From Hufsiella ginkgonis (GTDB lineage: Bacteria; Bacteroidota; Bacteroidia; Sphingobacteriales; Sphingobacteriaceae): 64,000 nucleotides of DNA. The stretch covers positions 777,988 to 841,987 of the forward strand of contig NZ_WVHS01000003.1 of assembly GCF_009834915.1 (NCBI RefSeq), given 5' to 3'. Below are positions 30,169 through 39,408 of the stretch, piece after piece; the first letter of the stretch is position 1; every line of letters starts with the position of its first letter. Under the pieces are notes generated by a model. The model saw only the letters and a list, made by a program, of their open reading frames with translations, ran no database searches and had not been told where the DNA came from. The translations under genes and the position numbers were made by a program.

Positions 30169-31425
30169 ATGAAATTGAAATTATACGGGGTTGCGGTTAG
30201 TATGCTGGTAATCGCTTTGTTAGGCGGCCCGCTTGCTTACGGGCAGAAAAAGAAACCGGCGGTTACTGCGCCCGTACAAACCGACCGGCAGTTCTGGCTT
30301 GCGCAAATGGACAAGATGGTGCGCCCCATATTTGCGGGCCTTGCGCACGACAGCCTGCGGATATCCATGCCGGGGGTGGTTTCAAAACGCGTAGATAACC
30401 GCCAAAACCGCCTGGACGTCATGTATGTGGAGGTGCTGGGCAGAACGTTGAACGGCATCGCCCCATGGCTGCAACTGGAAGATGGTGATGTCGCAGAGGT
30501 GGCGCTGAGAAACCAGTACCGCAAGTGGGTGATAGCCGGCATGACGCACGCGCTTGACAGTAACTCGAAAGACTTTATGCGTTTTACGCTGGGCGGTCAG
30601 CAGTTGGTAGATGCGTCATTCGTGGCCTTCGCGTTCGTTCGTGCGCCCTGGCTGTGGCAAAATCTGCCGCAAAAGGAACGTGACCTGCTGGTTAAGTCTG
30701 TAACGGCTACGCGCAGGTTTCGCCCGGTGTTTTCTAACTGGCTCCTTTTTTCGGCCATGAACGAAGCTTTCCTGGCGCAATACGGTTACGAATGGGACCC
30801 CATGCGCGTTGACTATGCCATACGGCAGCTGGAACAATGGTACGTAGGCGATGGAATGTATACCGATGGCGAATCTTTCGCCTACGACTACTACAACAGC
30901 TACGTGATCCATCCTTACCTGGCTGCAATTTTAAACGTGATGGGCAAAAAGAACAATACTTATGCGGCCATTGCGGCGAAAGTAAAACAGCGGAATGAGC
31001 GGTACGCCGTGATCCAGGAGCGGCTGATCAACGCCGACGGTACTTTCCCGGCTACGGGAAGGTCTATCGTTTACCGGGGCGCCGCGTTCCAGCACCTGGC
31101 AGATATGGCTTTGCGCAAAGCGCTTCCGCGACAGCTGGCCCCGGCACAGGTACGCTGCGCGCTTACTGCCGTGATCCGCAAAACGCTGGAAAGCCCCACT
31201 ACTTACCGCAATGGCTGGCTTACCATTGGCCTGTATGGCGAGCAGCCCGACCTTGCTGATGTGTACAATAACCAGGGGAGCCTGTACCTGTGCTCAAGTA
31301 TTTTCTTCCCGTTAGGGCTGCCGCCCACCGATCCCTTCTGGGCCGACCCGGCGATGAAGTGGAGCGCACAGCGGATCTGGAGCGGGGAGGACTTCCCGAA
31401 CGATCACGGGGTGGATTTGAGATAG
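30169..31425 (+). CDS. DUF2264 family protein, secreted
   Basis: A 418-residue protein with a signal peptide (LVIALLGGPLAYGQ) followed by an all-helical alpha/alpha-toroid-like domain matching DUF2264 (RQFWLAQMDKMVRPIF, GDGMYTDGESFAYDYYNSYV, GRSIVYRGAAFQHLADMA). Members of this family include enzymes classed, to my knowledge, as GH154 beta-glucuronidases acting on arabinogalactan; I cannot check this here. It is co-transcribed with the GH2 gene, which fits step-wise removal of terminal sugars. Its last 22 bases overlap the convergent amidohydrolase gene. Confidence 0.88.
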   Translation: MKLKLYGVAVSMLVIALLGGPLAYGQKKKPAVTAPVQTDRQFWLAQMDKMVRPIFAGLAHDSLRISMPGVVSKRVDNRQNRLDVMYVEVLGRTLNGIAPWLQLEDGDVAEVALRNQYRKWVIAGMTHALDSNSKDFMRFTLGGQQLVDASFVAFAFVRAPWLWQNLPQKERDLLVKSVTATRRFRPVFSNWLLFSAMNEAFLAQYGYEWDPMRVDYAIRQLEQWYVGDGMYTDGESFAYDYYNSYVIHPYLAAILNVMGKKNNTYAAIAAKVKQRNERYAVIQERLINADGTFPATGRSIVYRGAAFQHLADMALRKALPRQLAPAQVRCALTAVIRKTLESPTTYRNGWLTIGLYGEQPDLADVYNNQGSLYLCSSIFFPLGLPPTDPFWADPAMKWSAQRIWSGEDFPNDHGVDLR

Positions 31426-32840
31426 GCTGCCATGGCGTCGAGCTCCGGCTTATGATACACTTTCCCGTTGGCGATCACCGAGCTGAGGTGATCGATGGCG
31501 GAGATGTCCTGGAGCGGGTTGGCGGTCAGCATGATCATGTCGGCGCATTTGCCGGCTTTGAGGCTGCCGTAAAACCGGGATACCCCGAAGAACTTCGCCC
31601 CGTTGATGGTCGCCGTGGTAAGCGCTTCGCGTGGGGTTAACCCGGCTTTCACCAGTAGTTTTATTTCTTCGTGAATGGATTGCCCGGGGTATACGAATGA
31701 GTTGGACGCGCCGCAATCCGAACCGGCCACGATGTTTACCCCTGCCGCATACATTTGCGGAACCAGGGCGGTACAGGCTTCATTAAATTTCTTTGTAAAC
31801 GTAGTCGCCTCGGCTGTTTGTCTTTTTGCGCTGTTTACGCGGCCCTGGTAGGTTTCGCGGATGACGGGATCGATGTATTTAAGCAGGCTGTCTTTATTAT
31901 GGTCGGTGTCCTTGATCCCGGCCAGTGTCTTGCTGATAAAAAGCGTTGGGGTAACGGTAAACTGTTTCCTTGCCAAATACTTAAACAGCTGATCAGCTTT
32001 ATCCTGGCTGAATGTTTCTACTAACGATGGCAGTGCGGCAAACAACCCGATGGGACGTGTTGTATGTTCGCGTTCCCGGATGAGGGCGGTAATGCTGTCT
32101 TCTTTGGCTGAACAGGCTTTAAAAATGTAGTAGAGGTGTTCTGATCCGTCCATTCCCAGGTCGGCAGCTTCCGTTAGCTTCACCGTGAAGGGCATGTGCC
32201 CGCTTACTTTCAGGTTTCTTTTTTTTGCCTGCGCGATGATTTCCAGGTAGGCGCCTGCTGAAATCTTACTGTCGTAGATCTTTACGAAATCGGATGGGAT
32301 CCGCTGCAGGGAGTCGAGTGCGGCAGCGACCTGCGCCGGCGTTTCTACTTCGATAGACCCTGCCCAGGTCGACTGTGGGCCATCCAGCTTGGGCCCGGAG
32401 GTGAAGATCCTCGGTCCGGCGAGTTCGCCCTGGCTGATCCGCTTGCGCCAGTCGAGTACTTGCGGGGTTATGTCGCCGCCGCATTCTCTTACGGTGGTAA
32501 CACCATAGGCCAGGAACAGCGGCAGGAACGCCTTATTGGCGGTTACGGTGGCCGGCCCGCCACGGAAATGGATGTGCATGTCCCATAAGCCCGGCATCAC
32601 ATATTTTCCGGCAGCGTCAATATAACGGTCGGCCCGGTAACTGGCGGCCGTTTTTGTGTCGGCAACGACTTTGATAGTGTCACCGGATATGGCGAGCAGT
32701 TTTTTATACAATATTTTGCCGGCGGCCACATCCACGATGTTTGCATTGGTGACTACCAGGGAATATTTCTTCTTAGCAGGTTGTGCGTAAGCGCTGACGG
32801 CCATAAACAGGACCGTACAGGTAATGAAAATTTTTTGCAT
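31404..32840 (-). CDS. Secreted amidohydrolase-superfamily protein
   Basis: A 478-residue metal-dependent hydrolase of the imidazolonepropionase-like amidohydrolase group. It has a signal peptide (ITCTVLFMAVSAYAQ), the N-terminal beta-sandwich, the metal-binding MPGLWDMHIHF motif near residue 86-96, DFVKIYDS with the bridging Lys near 190, a further metal-binding His in VSGHMPF, and the Asp of GSDCGASN. Members often act on dipeptides or cyclic imides; the substrate here is unknown. It converges on and overlaps the DUF2264 gene by 22 bases. Confidence 0.9.
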   Translation of the reverse strand: MQKIFITCTVLFMAVSAYAQPAKKKYSLVVTNANIVDVAAGKILYKKLLAISGDTIKVVADTKTAASYRADRYIDAAGKYVMPGLWDMHIHFRGGPATVTANKAFLPLFLAYGVTTVRECGGDITPQVLDWRKRISQGELAGPRIFTSGPKLDGPQSTWAGSIEVETPAQVAAALDSLQRIPSDFVKIYDSKISAGAYLEIIAQAKKRNLKVSGHMPFTVKLTEAADLGMDGSEHLYYIFKACSAKEDSITALIREREHTTRPIGLFAALPSLVETFSQDKADQLFKYLARKQFTVTPTLFISKTLAGIKDTDHNKDSLLKYIDPVIRETYQGRVNSAKRQTAEATTFTKKFNEACTALVPQMYAAGVNIVAGSDCGASNSFVYPGQSIHEEIKLLVKAGLTPREALTTATINGAKFFGVSRFYGSLKAGKCADMIMLTANPLQDISAIDHLSSVIANGKVYHKPELDAMAAYLKSTP

Positions 32841-33012
32841 AAATAAAACGCAATATACAATGCTTTAAGGATATGGATAAGCTTTACCTATCTCCTGGGG
32901 GGAATAAGCGAGAAAAATAAACGCGGCGATGAGAGGTTTCCGGAATTAGCGCCCATATTGTAACTTAGCCTGCCATACGGATAGGCGTAAGTCACTATAA
33001 CCGGTAATCAGC

Positions 33013-33381
33013 ATGAATATACTCATAAAGACCCTCGCCATTATTACGGGTTATGCTATTTTTGTCGTTTCCTCGCTGGCTTTGTTCCAGCTTTCGGGGC
33101 AAAAGCCGCACGATCCGGCAACAGGCGGGTTTAGGGTGCTAACCGCTTTCTATGGCGCTTTTTTCTCGATCGTTAGCGGACTGGTGCTGCAGCTCATCGC
33201 CCGGACAAAAACGCTTACGCTCAATATCGTCCTGGCAGTTATTATCGCCGGTTTTGCCACGTTCTCGCTGCTCAAGGCAGGCGGCAGCCATTGGACGCAA
33301 TGGATGGCCATCCTTATTTTCGCACCGGTGTCTATCGTTGGCGGTTTATTTTTAATCTGGAGGCGTAGCGCCGCTCGTTAA
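33013..33381 (+). CDS. Hypothetical four-helix membrane protein
   Basis: A 122-residue hydrophobic protein with four predicted helices (about residues 7-27, 43-64, 68-87 and 97-116) and a basic C-terminus (WRRSAAR). No family is recognised. It stands alone, 172 bases from the divergent amidohydrolase gene and about 200 bases before the cold-shock gene. Confidence 0.72.
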   Translation: MNILIKTLAIITGYAIFVVSSLALFQLSGQKPHDPATGGFRVLTAFYGAFFSIVSGLVLQLIARTKTLTLNIVLAVIIAGFATFSLLKAGGSHWTQWMAILIFAPVSIVGGLFLIWRRSAAR

Positions 33382-33560
33382 TTTTGGAATGAAGTCAATA
33401 TGCCGTGCCGGCGGTTTATGTATTCAACAATCCCTGTGGGGATGCGGTGTTTACCGGACGTTTCTAACGTGGGCGGACCCACACTTTCGGCGCCGGCAAT
33501 GTATATTTAAAATATATTTAAGATTTTTAACTAAAATAAAAATTATTGAAATATATTGAT

Positions 33561-33568
33561 TACCTTTG
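33561..33568 (+). promoter_or_regulatory. Probable -7 promoter box of the cold-shock gene (TACCTTTG)
   Basis: Perfect match to TAnnTTTG, 20 bases before the start codon, preceded by a very AT-rich stretch (about 33505-33560) that may act as an UP-like element. Confidence 0.55.
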
Positions 33569-33588
33569 CCGGTGTAAAATATAATACA

Positions 33589-33783
33589 ATGAAAAAAGAA
33601 GGAACAGTTAAGTTTTTTAACGGAACAAAAGGATTTGGATTTATCACCCAAAATGATGATCGCAATGATATTTTTGTTCACTCAACAGGCCTGATCGATG
33701 AGATCCGCGAAAACGATAGAGTATCGTACGACGTGGAGACCAGCCAAAAAGGTCCTAACGCGGTAAATGTACAGGTAATCTAA
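33589..33783 (+). CDS. Cold-shock domain protein, CspA family
   Basis: A 64-residue RNA chaperone, a single OB-fold domain with RNP1 (KGFGFI) and RNP2 (DIFVHS) nucleic-acid-binding motifs. The ATG at 33589 gives the usual start (MKKEGTVKFF); an in-frame ATG at 33556 lies upstream of the promoter box and is rejected. It is a single-gene transcript with its own promoter and a strong terminator. Confidence 0.96.
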   Translation: MKKEGTVKFFNGTKGFGFITQNDDRNDIFVHSTGLIDEIRENDRVSYDVETSQKGPNAVNVQVI

Positions 33784-33806
33784 CACCCTATAAGTTATTC
33801 GTAATG

Positions 33807-33834
33807 AAGCCGCCCGGAAGGAGCGGCTTTTTTT
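33807..33834 (+). terminator. Strong rho-independent terminator after the cold-shock gene
   Basis: Arms AAGCCGC (33807-33813) and GCGGCTT (33823-33829) followed by a run of seven T. It also overlaps the 3' end of the convergent transglutaminase-like gene. Confidence 0.88.
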
Positions 33835-34678
33835 ATGACCGGCGGGTAACGCTGCTCTGGTAAACCAGGGTCGATTCGCAGGGATCCGTAGTGCCTTGAA
33901 CTGGCGCGGCGTCTTCCGGCCGGGGTGTGCAGGCAAGGGGAATGTGGCCGTTCCCGGCAAAAAGCCCTGAAGTAGGATCCAGGCCCAGCCAGCCTGTTCC
34001 GGGCAGGAACACTTCCGTCCACGCGTGCAGATCTACCGTATCCCCGCCGCCGCTGTCTGACAACTGTACCAGGTAGCCGGATACGAACCGGCTCGCCAGG
34101 CCGAGGTGCCTCAATAATTGTACGAGCAGCCATGCCGAATCGCGGCAGGAGCCAAGAGCTTTGGCTAAAGTTTGTTCGCTGGTCTGGATACCCGGATCTA
34201 ACCGGATGGTATATGCAACTTCCCGTTTGATCATGGCGGTGATATTTACCATCATGTTTATGGTTGGGCCCTGGTAAGTACGCGCCTTTTCTACCAGCGC
34301 CGCCAGGCGCGGCCCGTATTCATTTACTTCCAGGCAGGAAAATAGGTCTTTGCAGAGCGTTTCGGGATACCCGAACGGGTAAGTGAGTGCATATTCGTCC
34401 GTAAAGAAATTAAACGGGTTAAAGTCGGGCAGCCGGGTGGAGAAGGTCACGTCGACGGACATTTCTGATGTTGGCGCCATGAAATCCACCCTTGCGGCAA
34501 AGTTGCCGAATACATCCTGCTGCCAGTGAAAGTGGATATTGGAGGGCGTAACCGTTAGCGTAAACGCTTCGGGCTGAGCCGGACTATGCCCCGAGGGCCT
34601 GAGCCTGAACAGGTGCGTAGTGAGAAATACAGGTTTGTCGTACCGGTAAGCGGTACGGTGATGGATGGTGATGTGCAT
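33833..34678 (-). CDS. Transglutaminase-like cysteine protease family protein
   Basis: A 281-residue protein of the bacterial transglutaminase-like group. The N-terminal beta domain (HITIHHRTAYRYDKPVFLTTH) is typical, followed by the papain-like core with Cys in GSCRDSAWLL, His in DLHAWTEVFLPG, and Asp in GLDPTSG. Such genes often sit beside alpha-E and ATP-grasp-like partners thought to act in peptide modification, but none is seen here. The ATG at 34678 is chosen because the conserved family start MHITIHHRT follows it; longer frames to 34765 lie over the divergent promoter region. Confidence 0.9.
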   Translation of the reverse strand: MHITIHHRTAYRYDKPVFLTTHLFRLRPSGHSPAQPEAFTLTVTPSNIHFHWQQDVFGNFAARVDFMAPTSEMSVDVTFSTRLPDFNPFNFFTDEYALTYPFGYPETLCKDLFSCLEVNEYGPRLAALVEKARTYQGPTINMMVNITAMIKREVAYTIRLDPGIQTSEQTLAKALGSCRDSAWLLVQLLRHLGLASRFVSGYLVQLSDSGGGDTVDLHAWTEVFLPGTGWLGLDPTSGLFAGNGHIPLACTPRPEDAAPVQGTTDPCESTLVYQSSVTRRS

Positions 34679-34809
34679 GGGGTGAGGTAGCGATGTGAGG
34701 TAATATAGCATTTTTTGATCATGCAACCAGTATAAAATAGCTATAGGCGAAATAAGTGCGCGCAAAATGACCCGCCGTTTGTTATACTTGTCAATGATCT
34801 TTTAAAAGT

Positions 34810-35442
34810 ATGTATAAAGCCCTTATTTTCGACCTCGACAATACCATTTATCCCGTAGCCTCTGTGGGCGACAAACTCTTCGCCCCGCTGTTTGAATTAA
34901 TGGAACCCTACCGCGACCAGATCGGGGAGGAAGCCATGGCGGCGGCCGAAACGGAGATCATGCGCCGTCCATTCCAGAAAGTAGCCACGGCGAGCGGTTT
35001 TCCGCCGGAGCTGTTAGCGAAGGGCACCGAGCTATTGCGCAACCTCGAATATAACGGTCCCATGCAAACCTACCCTGATTACGCGCTCACCCGGGAGTTT
35101 GCGCACGACAAGTTCCTGGTAACCATGGGTTTCATGAAGTTGCAGCGCAGCAAGGTCAGGCAATTGGGTGTCGAGCTGGATTTTAAAGAAGTGATCATTG
35201 TCGACCCCGACCAGTCTGATCAAACCAAAGCCGACGTTTTTGCCGGTCTCCTGGAAAAATACGGTTACCACCACAGCGAAGTGCTGGTGATAGGGGACGA
35301 CCCGGAATCAGAAATCCAGGCGGCGCGGAAGCTCAGGATCGATACCTTCCTTTACGACCCGGAAACCAGGTACCCGCATGCACAGGCTACACACCGGGGA
35401 GAAAAGTTCGGAGATCTTCAGGCGTTAATCAAAACGTCTTAG
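34810..35442 (+). CDS. HAD-superfamily hydrolase
   Basis: A 210-residue phosphatase-like protein. It has the nucleophile motif DLDNTIYP (motif I), a helical cap, a weak motif II (FLVTMG rather than the usual Thr/Ser), Lys in motif III, and motif IV in VIGDDPESEIQAARKL. It resembles the nucleotidase-like branch of the HAD group; the substrate is unknown. It lies 124 bases upstream of the kinase cluster on the same strand but is probably not part of it. Confidence 0.88.
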   Translation: MYKALIFDLDNTIYPVASVGDKLFAPLFELMEPYRDQIGEEAMAAAETEIMRRPFQKVATASGFPPELLAKGTELLRNLEYNGPMQTYPDYALTREFAHDKFLVTMGFMKLQRSKVRQLGVELDFKEVIIVDPDQSDQTKADVFAGLLEKYGYHHSEVLVIGDDPESEIQAARKLRIDTFLYDPETRYPHAQATHRGEKFGDLQALIKTS

Positions 35443-35566
35443 GTTATGTTTAGTCAGGTCCTGTAGTTTCCCACATTTACAACAAATTACTACTCTTAAC
35501 TGTATTTTAGAGCGATATGATCGTAAACTTATATGGTGGATCCGTTACCCATAAAACTACCCCGAA

Positions 35567-36919
35567 ATGAGTAAAGTGTTTACCATAGCAGAAGGACTGG
35601 AAAACCTGGGCGCCCTGCGAACGGGCGGGCAAGGCTCGGTATACAAAGGCAGGCGAACGGGAAGCATTTATTCGGCCATTAAGCTGATCCCAACACCGGT
35701 TGCTACGGAAGATGAGCAGGATAAGAACTACCGTAATTTCCGCAGCGAAGTAGCAAAGCTGGAGAAGGTGAATGCCGACCCGAGCCCGCACGTGGTAAAG
35801 ATCCTGGGTTGGGGGATTACCGAAAGCGGCTCGTTCCCCTATATCGAGATGGAGTATATCGAAGGCCCCGACCTTTGTGAGCTCCTGCAGCCGCCCAATG
35901 CAAAGATCTTTACCCTTAAAGCGCTGATAAAGGTCGCCGAACAGCTGGCCGACGCACTGGCACACTGTCACAAAGTAGGAGTGAAGCACGGCGATATTAA
36001 AAGCAACAACGTAAAATACAACATTCATAACGGTAACTACGTGCTGCTGGATTTCGGGCTGGCCATTATGAGCGAGGAGCAGCGCAGGAGCAGCATCCGC
36101 CATGCGGGTGCCATCGAGTTTATGGCGCCTGAACAACATGAAGGAAAAATGCTGCCGCAAACAGATGTGTATAGCTATGGCGTGATCCTCTACGAGCTCT
36201 TTACCGGTTCGGTGCCTTTTCCCCTCCCGGGAAGTGGTGATAGCGGTCGCAATGCCGTAATGCTTAGCCATATGGAAGCACAGGTGCCCGATGCGATGGT
36301 AGCCCGCAAGGCAAATCTTCCCGCGGAATGGAGCGCCGAAAAACAGGTACATGAAATGCAGGTGCCGGCCTGGCTGCTTAATTTACTGTCAACCTGCCTG
36401 GCCAAATCGCCGGCAGAGCGCTATGCCGATGGAATGGAACTGCAGGAAGCGGTGGTGAACGGCAGCCTGCAGGCGGCCAATACGGATGCAGACGCCTTGC
36501 GGAACGAGAATGAACAGCTAAGAGCGGCACTGGATGTTTACCGCAATTCGGTGCAGGAAAACCAACGGAGCGAACAGTCGCACGTAATGCTTTCAAAACC
36601 GGTATTCACCGCCCTGGTCACTATGGTGGTGCTTGGCATCGCTTTCGGCGTTTTTGCCTTTTATACCAACAGGGACCGGCGCGATTTTACTTCGGCTCCG
36701 GTAGACTCCCTTAAAAGCGGGCAGGACACGCTGGCCGGTGGGGAAAACGATCAATCTTCCGGTTACCCTTATACACCCGTGCAGAAAAACGCGGACAGTA
36801 CAATTGACAAGAGCCCGGGTGAGCAGGTTTTGCCACCGGAAACAGCCGAGGAAGAGACGGATACCGTGATCCGCGACGCACCACAGGATACTACGGTACA
36901 CATTCCGCTGCCGCATTAA
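35567..36919 (+). CDS. Transmembrane Ser/Thr protein kinase (first of two paralogues)
   Basis: Eukaryotic-type Ser/Thr kinase with a cytoplasmic catalytic domain (about 1-300), one membrane helix near 345-367 and an outer tail of about 80 residues rich in Asp, Thr and Pro. Motifs: Gly-loop GGQGSVYKG, Lys in SAIKLIP, catalytic loop HGDIKSNN (Gly-Asp instead of the usual Arg-Asp), DFGLA, and APEQ in place of APE. The HGD loop suggests that activation does not depend on activation-loop phosphorylation in the usual way. The kinase domain is nearly identical to that of the gene at 44316, including the first 35 residues, but the tails differ. It opens the cell-wall signalling cluster. Confidence 0.93.
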   Translation: MSKVFTIAEGLENLGALRTGGQGSVYKGRRTGSIYSAIKLIPTPVATEDEQDKNYRNFRSEVAKLEKVNADPSPHVVKILGWGITESGSFPYIEMEYIEGPDLCELLQPPNAKIFTLKALIKVAEQLADALAHCHKVGVKHGDIKSNNVKYNIHNGNYVLLDFGLAIMSEEQRRSSIRHAGAIEFMAPEQHEGKMLPQTDVYSYGVILYELFTGSVPFPLPGSGDSGRNAVMLSHMEAQVPDAMVARKANLPAEWSAEKQVHEMQVPAWLLNLLSTCLAKSPAERYADGMELQEAVVNGSLQAANTDADALRNENEQLRAALDVYRNSVQENQRSEQSHVMLSKPVFTALVTMVVLGIAFGVFAFYTNRDRRDFTSAPVDSLKSGQDTLAGGENDQSSGYPYTPVQKNADSTIDKSPGEQVLPPETAEEETDTVIRDAPQDTTVHIPLPH

Positions 36920-36999
36920 CGATTGCCGGTCAGCCTGCGTAATTAAGCAAACATCAGAACGGCATTATGCGTTGAGATACCATAATTTTAACATAAGCA

Positions 37000-37950
37000 A
37001 TGACACCCACCCCGAGTTTTTGGCAGCGTATAGGTATACAGGATTGGTTTTTAACCAATGAAAATACCGCGATCACCGGGAAAACCGCGGCGCTCACTCC
37101 CGAGGTGATCTATGACTACATCATTGAGAAGTTCCGCGAATCGGTGAATGAACTCTCCTTTGCAGGCCGCGTTGTGTTTTACCACGAATTTATTATCAGC
37201 TTTAACGCGGATGACTACCACGATTTCGTGGAAAATAAACAAGGTATCTTTGGGCTCATTGTGCAGGAATGCGTAAAGAAATTTTACGGCATCCTGAGAG
37301 AATACCGCGCGGCGGGCAAAGTAGTGGCCCCAACAGGCTCGAAATGGGTGTTCCGGCTGGTATCGCACCCGGATTATGTACGTGGCGACAAAGGGTTTAT
37401 CGGTAAGCTGCTTCCCGGAAACAACGAGAAAGCAGAGAACCTGCGCGTTACGTTCATACCGCGCCAAACCGGTATCGCCCAAACTTTTGACGTAAACCAG
37501 GATATCCTGACCGGCTTTACCTATTATAGTGACGGCTATCTCGAAATACCGTACGACGATGAACTGGAAATGACCGGCGACGACAACCCGCCGGCAAAAA
37601 AACAGGCGGTGGCGCGTTTAGAGACCATCATTCCGGATAAGCAATTCGCGGGAAAAAAGGTAGAATACCTGATGCAGGCAGATGACCTGATCGTGTCAGG
37701 AAACGACGATCCCCGCGATGATGCCGGCATCTTTAAGGTCCCGTCAGACTGGGTGAACGCGCCGCACCTGCATATCCGTTATAACCGGGCGGATGGTAAA
37801 TTTTACCTCGCGTCATTTGGCGAGGTGACCACGCTGAACGAAGTGGCGGTTCCCAGAAGCGATGTAAACACACCCGTGTGGACAGAGGTCCCCGTAAACT
37901 CGCGGATGCTGCTGAACGGGATCATTGGCCTTAATCTTTTCAAAGCATGA
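37000..37950 (+). CDS. FhaA-like protein with a degenerate FHA domain
   Basis: A 316-residue soluble protein, not named by any family I recognise with certainty. The N-terminal part (about 25-130) resembles, in length and position, the extra domain that precedes FHA in actinobacterial FhaA. The C-terminal part (about 205-316) follows the FHA beta-sandwich order, but the phosphothreonine-binding residues are altered: the GRD position reads GNDD, and the SRxH position reads NAPHLHI. It may therefore be a structural partner rather than a phosphopeptide reader. It lies 80 bases after the first kinase and its stop overlaps the next small gene. Confidence 0.7.
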   Translation: MTPTPSFWQRIGIQDWFLTNENTAITGKTAALTPEVIYDYIIEKFRESVNELSFAGRVVFYHEFIISFNADDYHDFVENKQGIFGLIVQECVKKFYGILREYRAAGKVVAPTGSKWVFRLVSHPDYVRGDKGFIGKLLPGNNEKAENLRVTFIPRQTGIAQTFDVNQDILTGFTYYSDGYLEIPYDDELEMTGDDNPPAKKQAVARLETIIPDKQFAGKKVEYLMQADDLIVSGNDDPRDDAGIFKVPSDWVNAPHLHIRYNRADGKFYLASFGEVTTLNEVAVPRSDVNTPVWTEVPVNSRMLLNGIIGLNLFKA

Positions 37951-38054
37951 CGATGCTTTCGCAGATCCTGTCTGTTTGCCTGCTGGTTACGGTGGTGGGA
38001 TTAATGGCTGCTCATTTTATCGATATTAAAAACTCCCGGAGAAACAATGGCTGA
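37947..38054 (+). CDS. 35-residue membrane peptide between the FHA-like and PP2C genes
   Basis: The ATG overlaps the upstream stop as ATGA (37947-37950), and its own stop lies 8 bases inside the PP2C gene. The peptide is one hydrophobic helix (ILSVCLLVTVVGLMAAHFI) with a short basic polar tail (KNSRRNN). Overlaps on both sides suggest translational coupling. It may bind one of the membrane kinases or the wall synthase. No homologue is recognised. Confidence 0.55.
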   Translation: MTMLSQILSVCLLVTVVGLMAAHFIDIKNSRRNNG

Positions 38055-39408
38055 GAATTATTTTGGGATGACCGACCAGGGCCGGCAGCGCAGCAATAAT
38101 GAAGATACTTTTATCGCCGCGAAGATCCTGGACAACCGCTTCGTACTGGCCTGCGTGATCGATGGTGTAGGGGGGTACGAAGGTGGGGAAGTAGCGGCCG
38201 CCCTCGCCGAGCAGCAGTTTCTGGCTGCCATGTCGCACGCAGATGGCGAATTGATCCCTGCCATGATCCAGGCATTCGGGCAGGCGAATGATGCCATTTA
38301 CGAGCAAAGGAAGCGGGATAAGAATCACGAAAATATGGCCTGTGTAGCCACGATGGCCGTGGCGGATGTGGCGCACAACGTGTTTTATTACGCCCATGTG
38401 GGCGATACGCGTCTGTACTTGCTGCGCGACGGATCGCTGATCAAGATCACTAAAGACCATTCTTTTGTGGGATTCCTGGAGGATTCGGGAAGGTTGTCTG
38501 AAAACGCCGCGATGACCCACATGAAACGCAACGAGATTAATAAGGCGCTCGGGTTTACCCCGAACGTAGACGATGATGAGAGCTACATCGAAACCGGGCA
38601 GTCGCCTTTTTTACCCGGCGACCTGCTATTGCTATGCAGCGACGGGCTCACCGACCTGGTAAACAAGAGCGAGATCAGCCTGGTACTTTCTTCGAACACC
38701 ACCTTGGCGGCAAAGGCATCGGCATTGGTACAGGCCGCTAACGACCATGGCGGGCGTGATAACATTACCGTGGTGCTTGTGGAGAACGACAAAGCGCTGG
38801 CCAAACCCACCGTTACCCGGCCGGCCGGCGCGGCGCAGGATTACGTATTGCCGGCATCGGCCGCCCCGGTGGCTGAACCCCAAAATAGGCCTTCTGCGGG
38901 AGCGACCGCCACCGCAGCCAGGAAGAAGGCCAGTATGACCCCGGTTTTTGCTTTCCTTAGTTTGCTGTTCCTCGCGTCCACCGTTTGGCTGTTCGTTAAA
39001 TGGCAGGATGCCAAAGCCGGGGAACAAACGGCCGATAGCGTATTCCCGCCACGGAATGCGCAGGAGATAAGGCTGCAGGAGGCCATTGACCGCGCATCAG
39101 GTGACACCCTTCTGCTCCCTGACTCCGTTTACAAAAGTCCCATCCTGATCAGCGACACGCTGTACGTGCAGCAGGATTCGCTGTACCTGTTATCCAAGAA
39201 TGGCATGGTGCTCAAGCGGGATCCGGGGTATAACGGTCCGGCGCTTGTGCTGGCCGGCAACTGTAAATACCTGGTACTTGACAGTGTAAAGCTGGAGGGT
39301 TTCGCCACCGCAGTACATGCCAGGAGCGGAGCCCCTTTCACCCCGCATAAGCGGCAGGCACGAACCGTACGGCCAGTCTCCAAAACCCCGCACCATGCAG
39401 CCAGGTAA
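38047..39408 (+). CDS. PP2C-family Ser/Thr protein phosphatase with membrane anchor
   Basis: A 453-residue metal-dependent phosphatase, the counterpart of the two kinases in this cluster. The catalytic domain (about 1-250) has the PP2C motifs RSNNEDTF, VIDGVGGYEGGE, VGDTRLYLL, CSDGLTDLV and GGRDNITVV. A linker follows, then one membrane helix (about 297-320) and an outer domain of about 120 residues whose end has beta-helix-like spacing (DTLYVQQDSLYLLS). In actinobacteria the equivalent is PstP. It overlaps the next gene by 14 bases. Confidence 0.93.
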   Translation: MAENYFGMTDQGRQRSNNEDTFIAAKILDNRFVLACVIDGVGGYEGGEVAAALAEQQFLAAMSHADGELIPAMIQAFGQANDAIYEQRKRDKNHENMACVATMAVADVAHNVFYYAHVGDTRLYLLRDGSLIKITKDHSFVGFLEDSGRLSENAAMTHMKRNEINKALGFTPNVDDDESYIETGQSPFLPGDLLLLCSDGLTDLVNKSEISLVLSSNTTLAAKASALVQAANDHGGRDNITVVLVENDKALAKPTVTRPAGAAQDYVLPASAAPVAEPQNRPSAGATATAARKKASMTPVFAFLSLLFLASTVWLFVKWQDAKAGEQTADSVFPPRNAQEIRLQEAIDRASGDTLLLPDSVYKSPILISDTLYVQQDSLYLLSKNGMVLKRDPGYNGPALVLAGNCKYLVLDSVKLEGFATAVHARSGAPFTPHKRQARTVRPVSKTPHHAAR

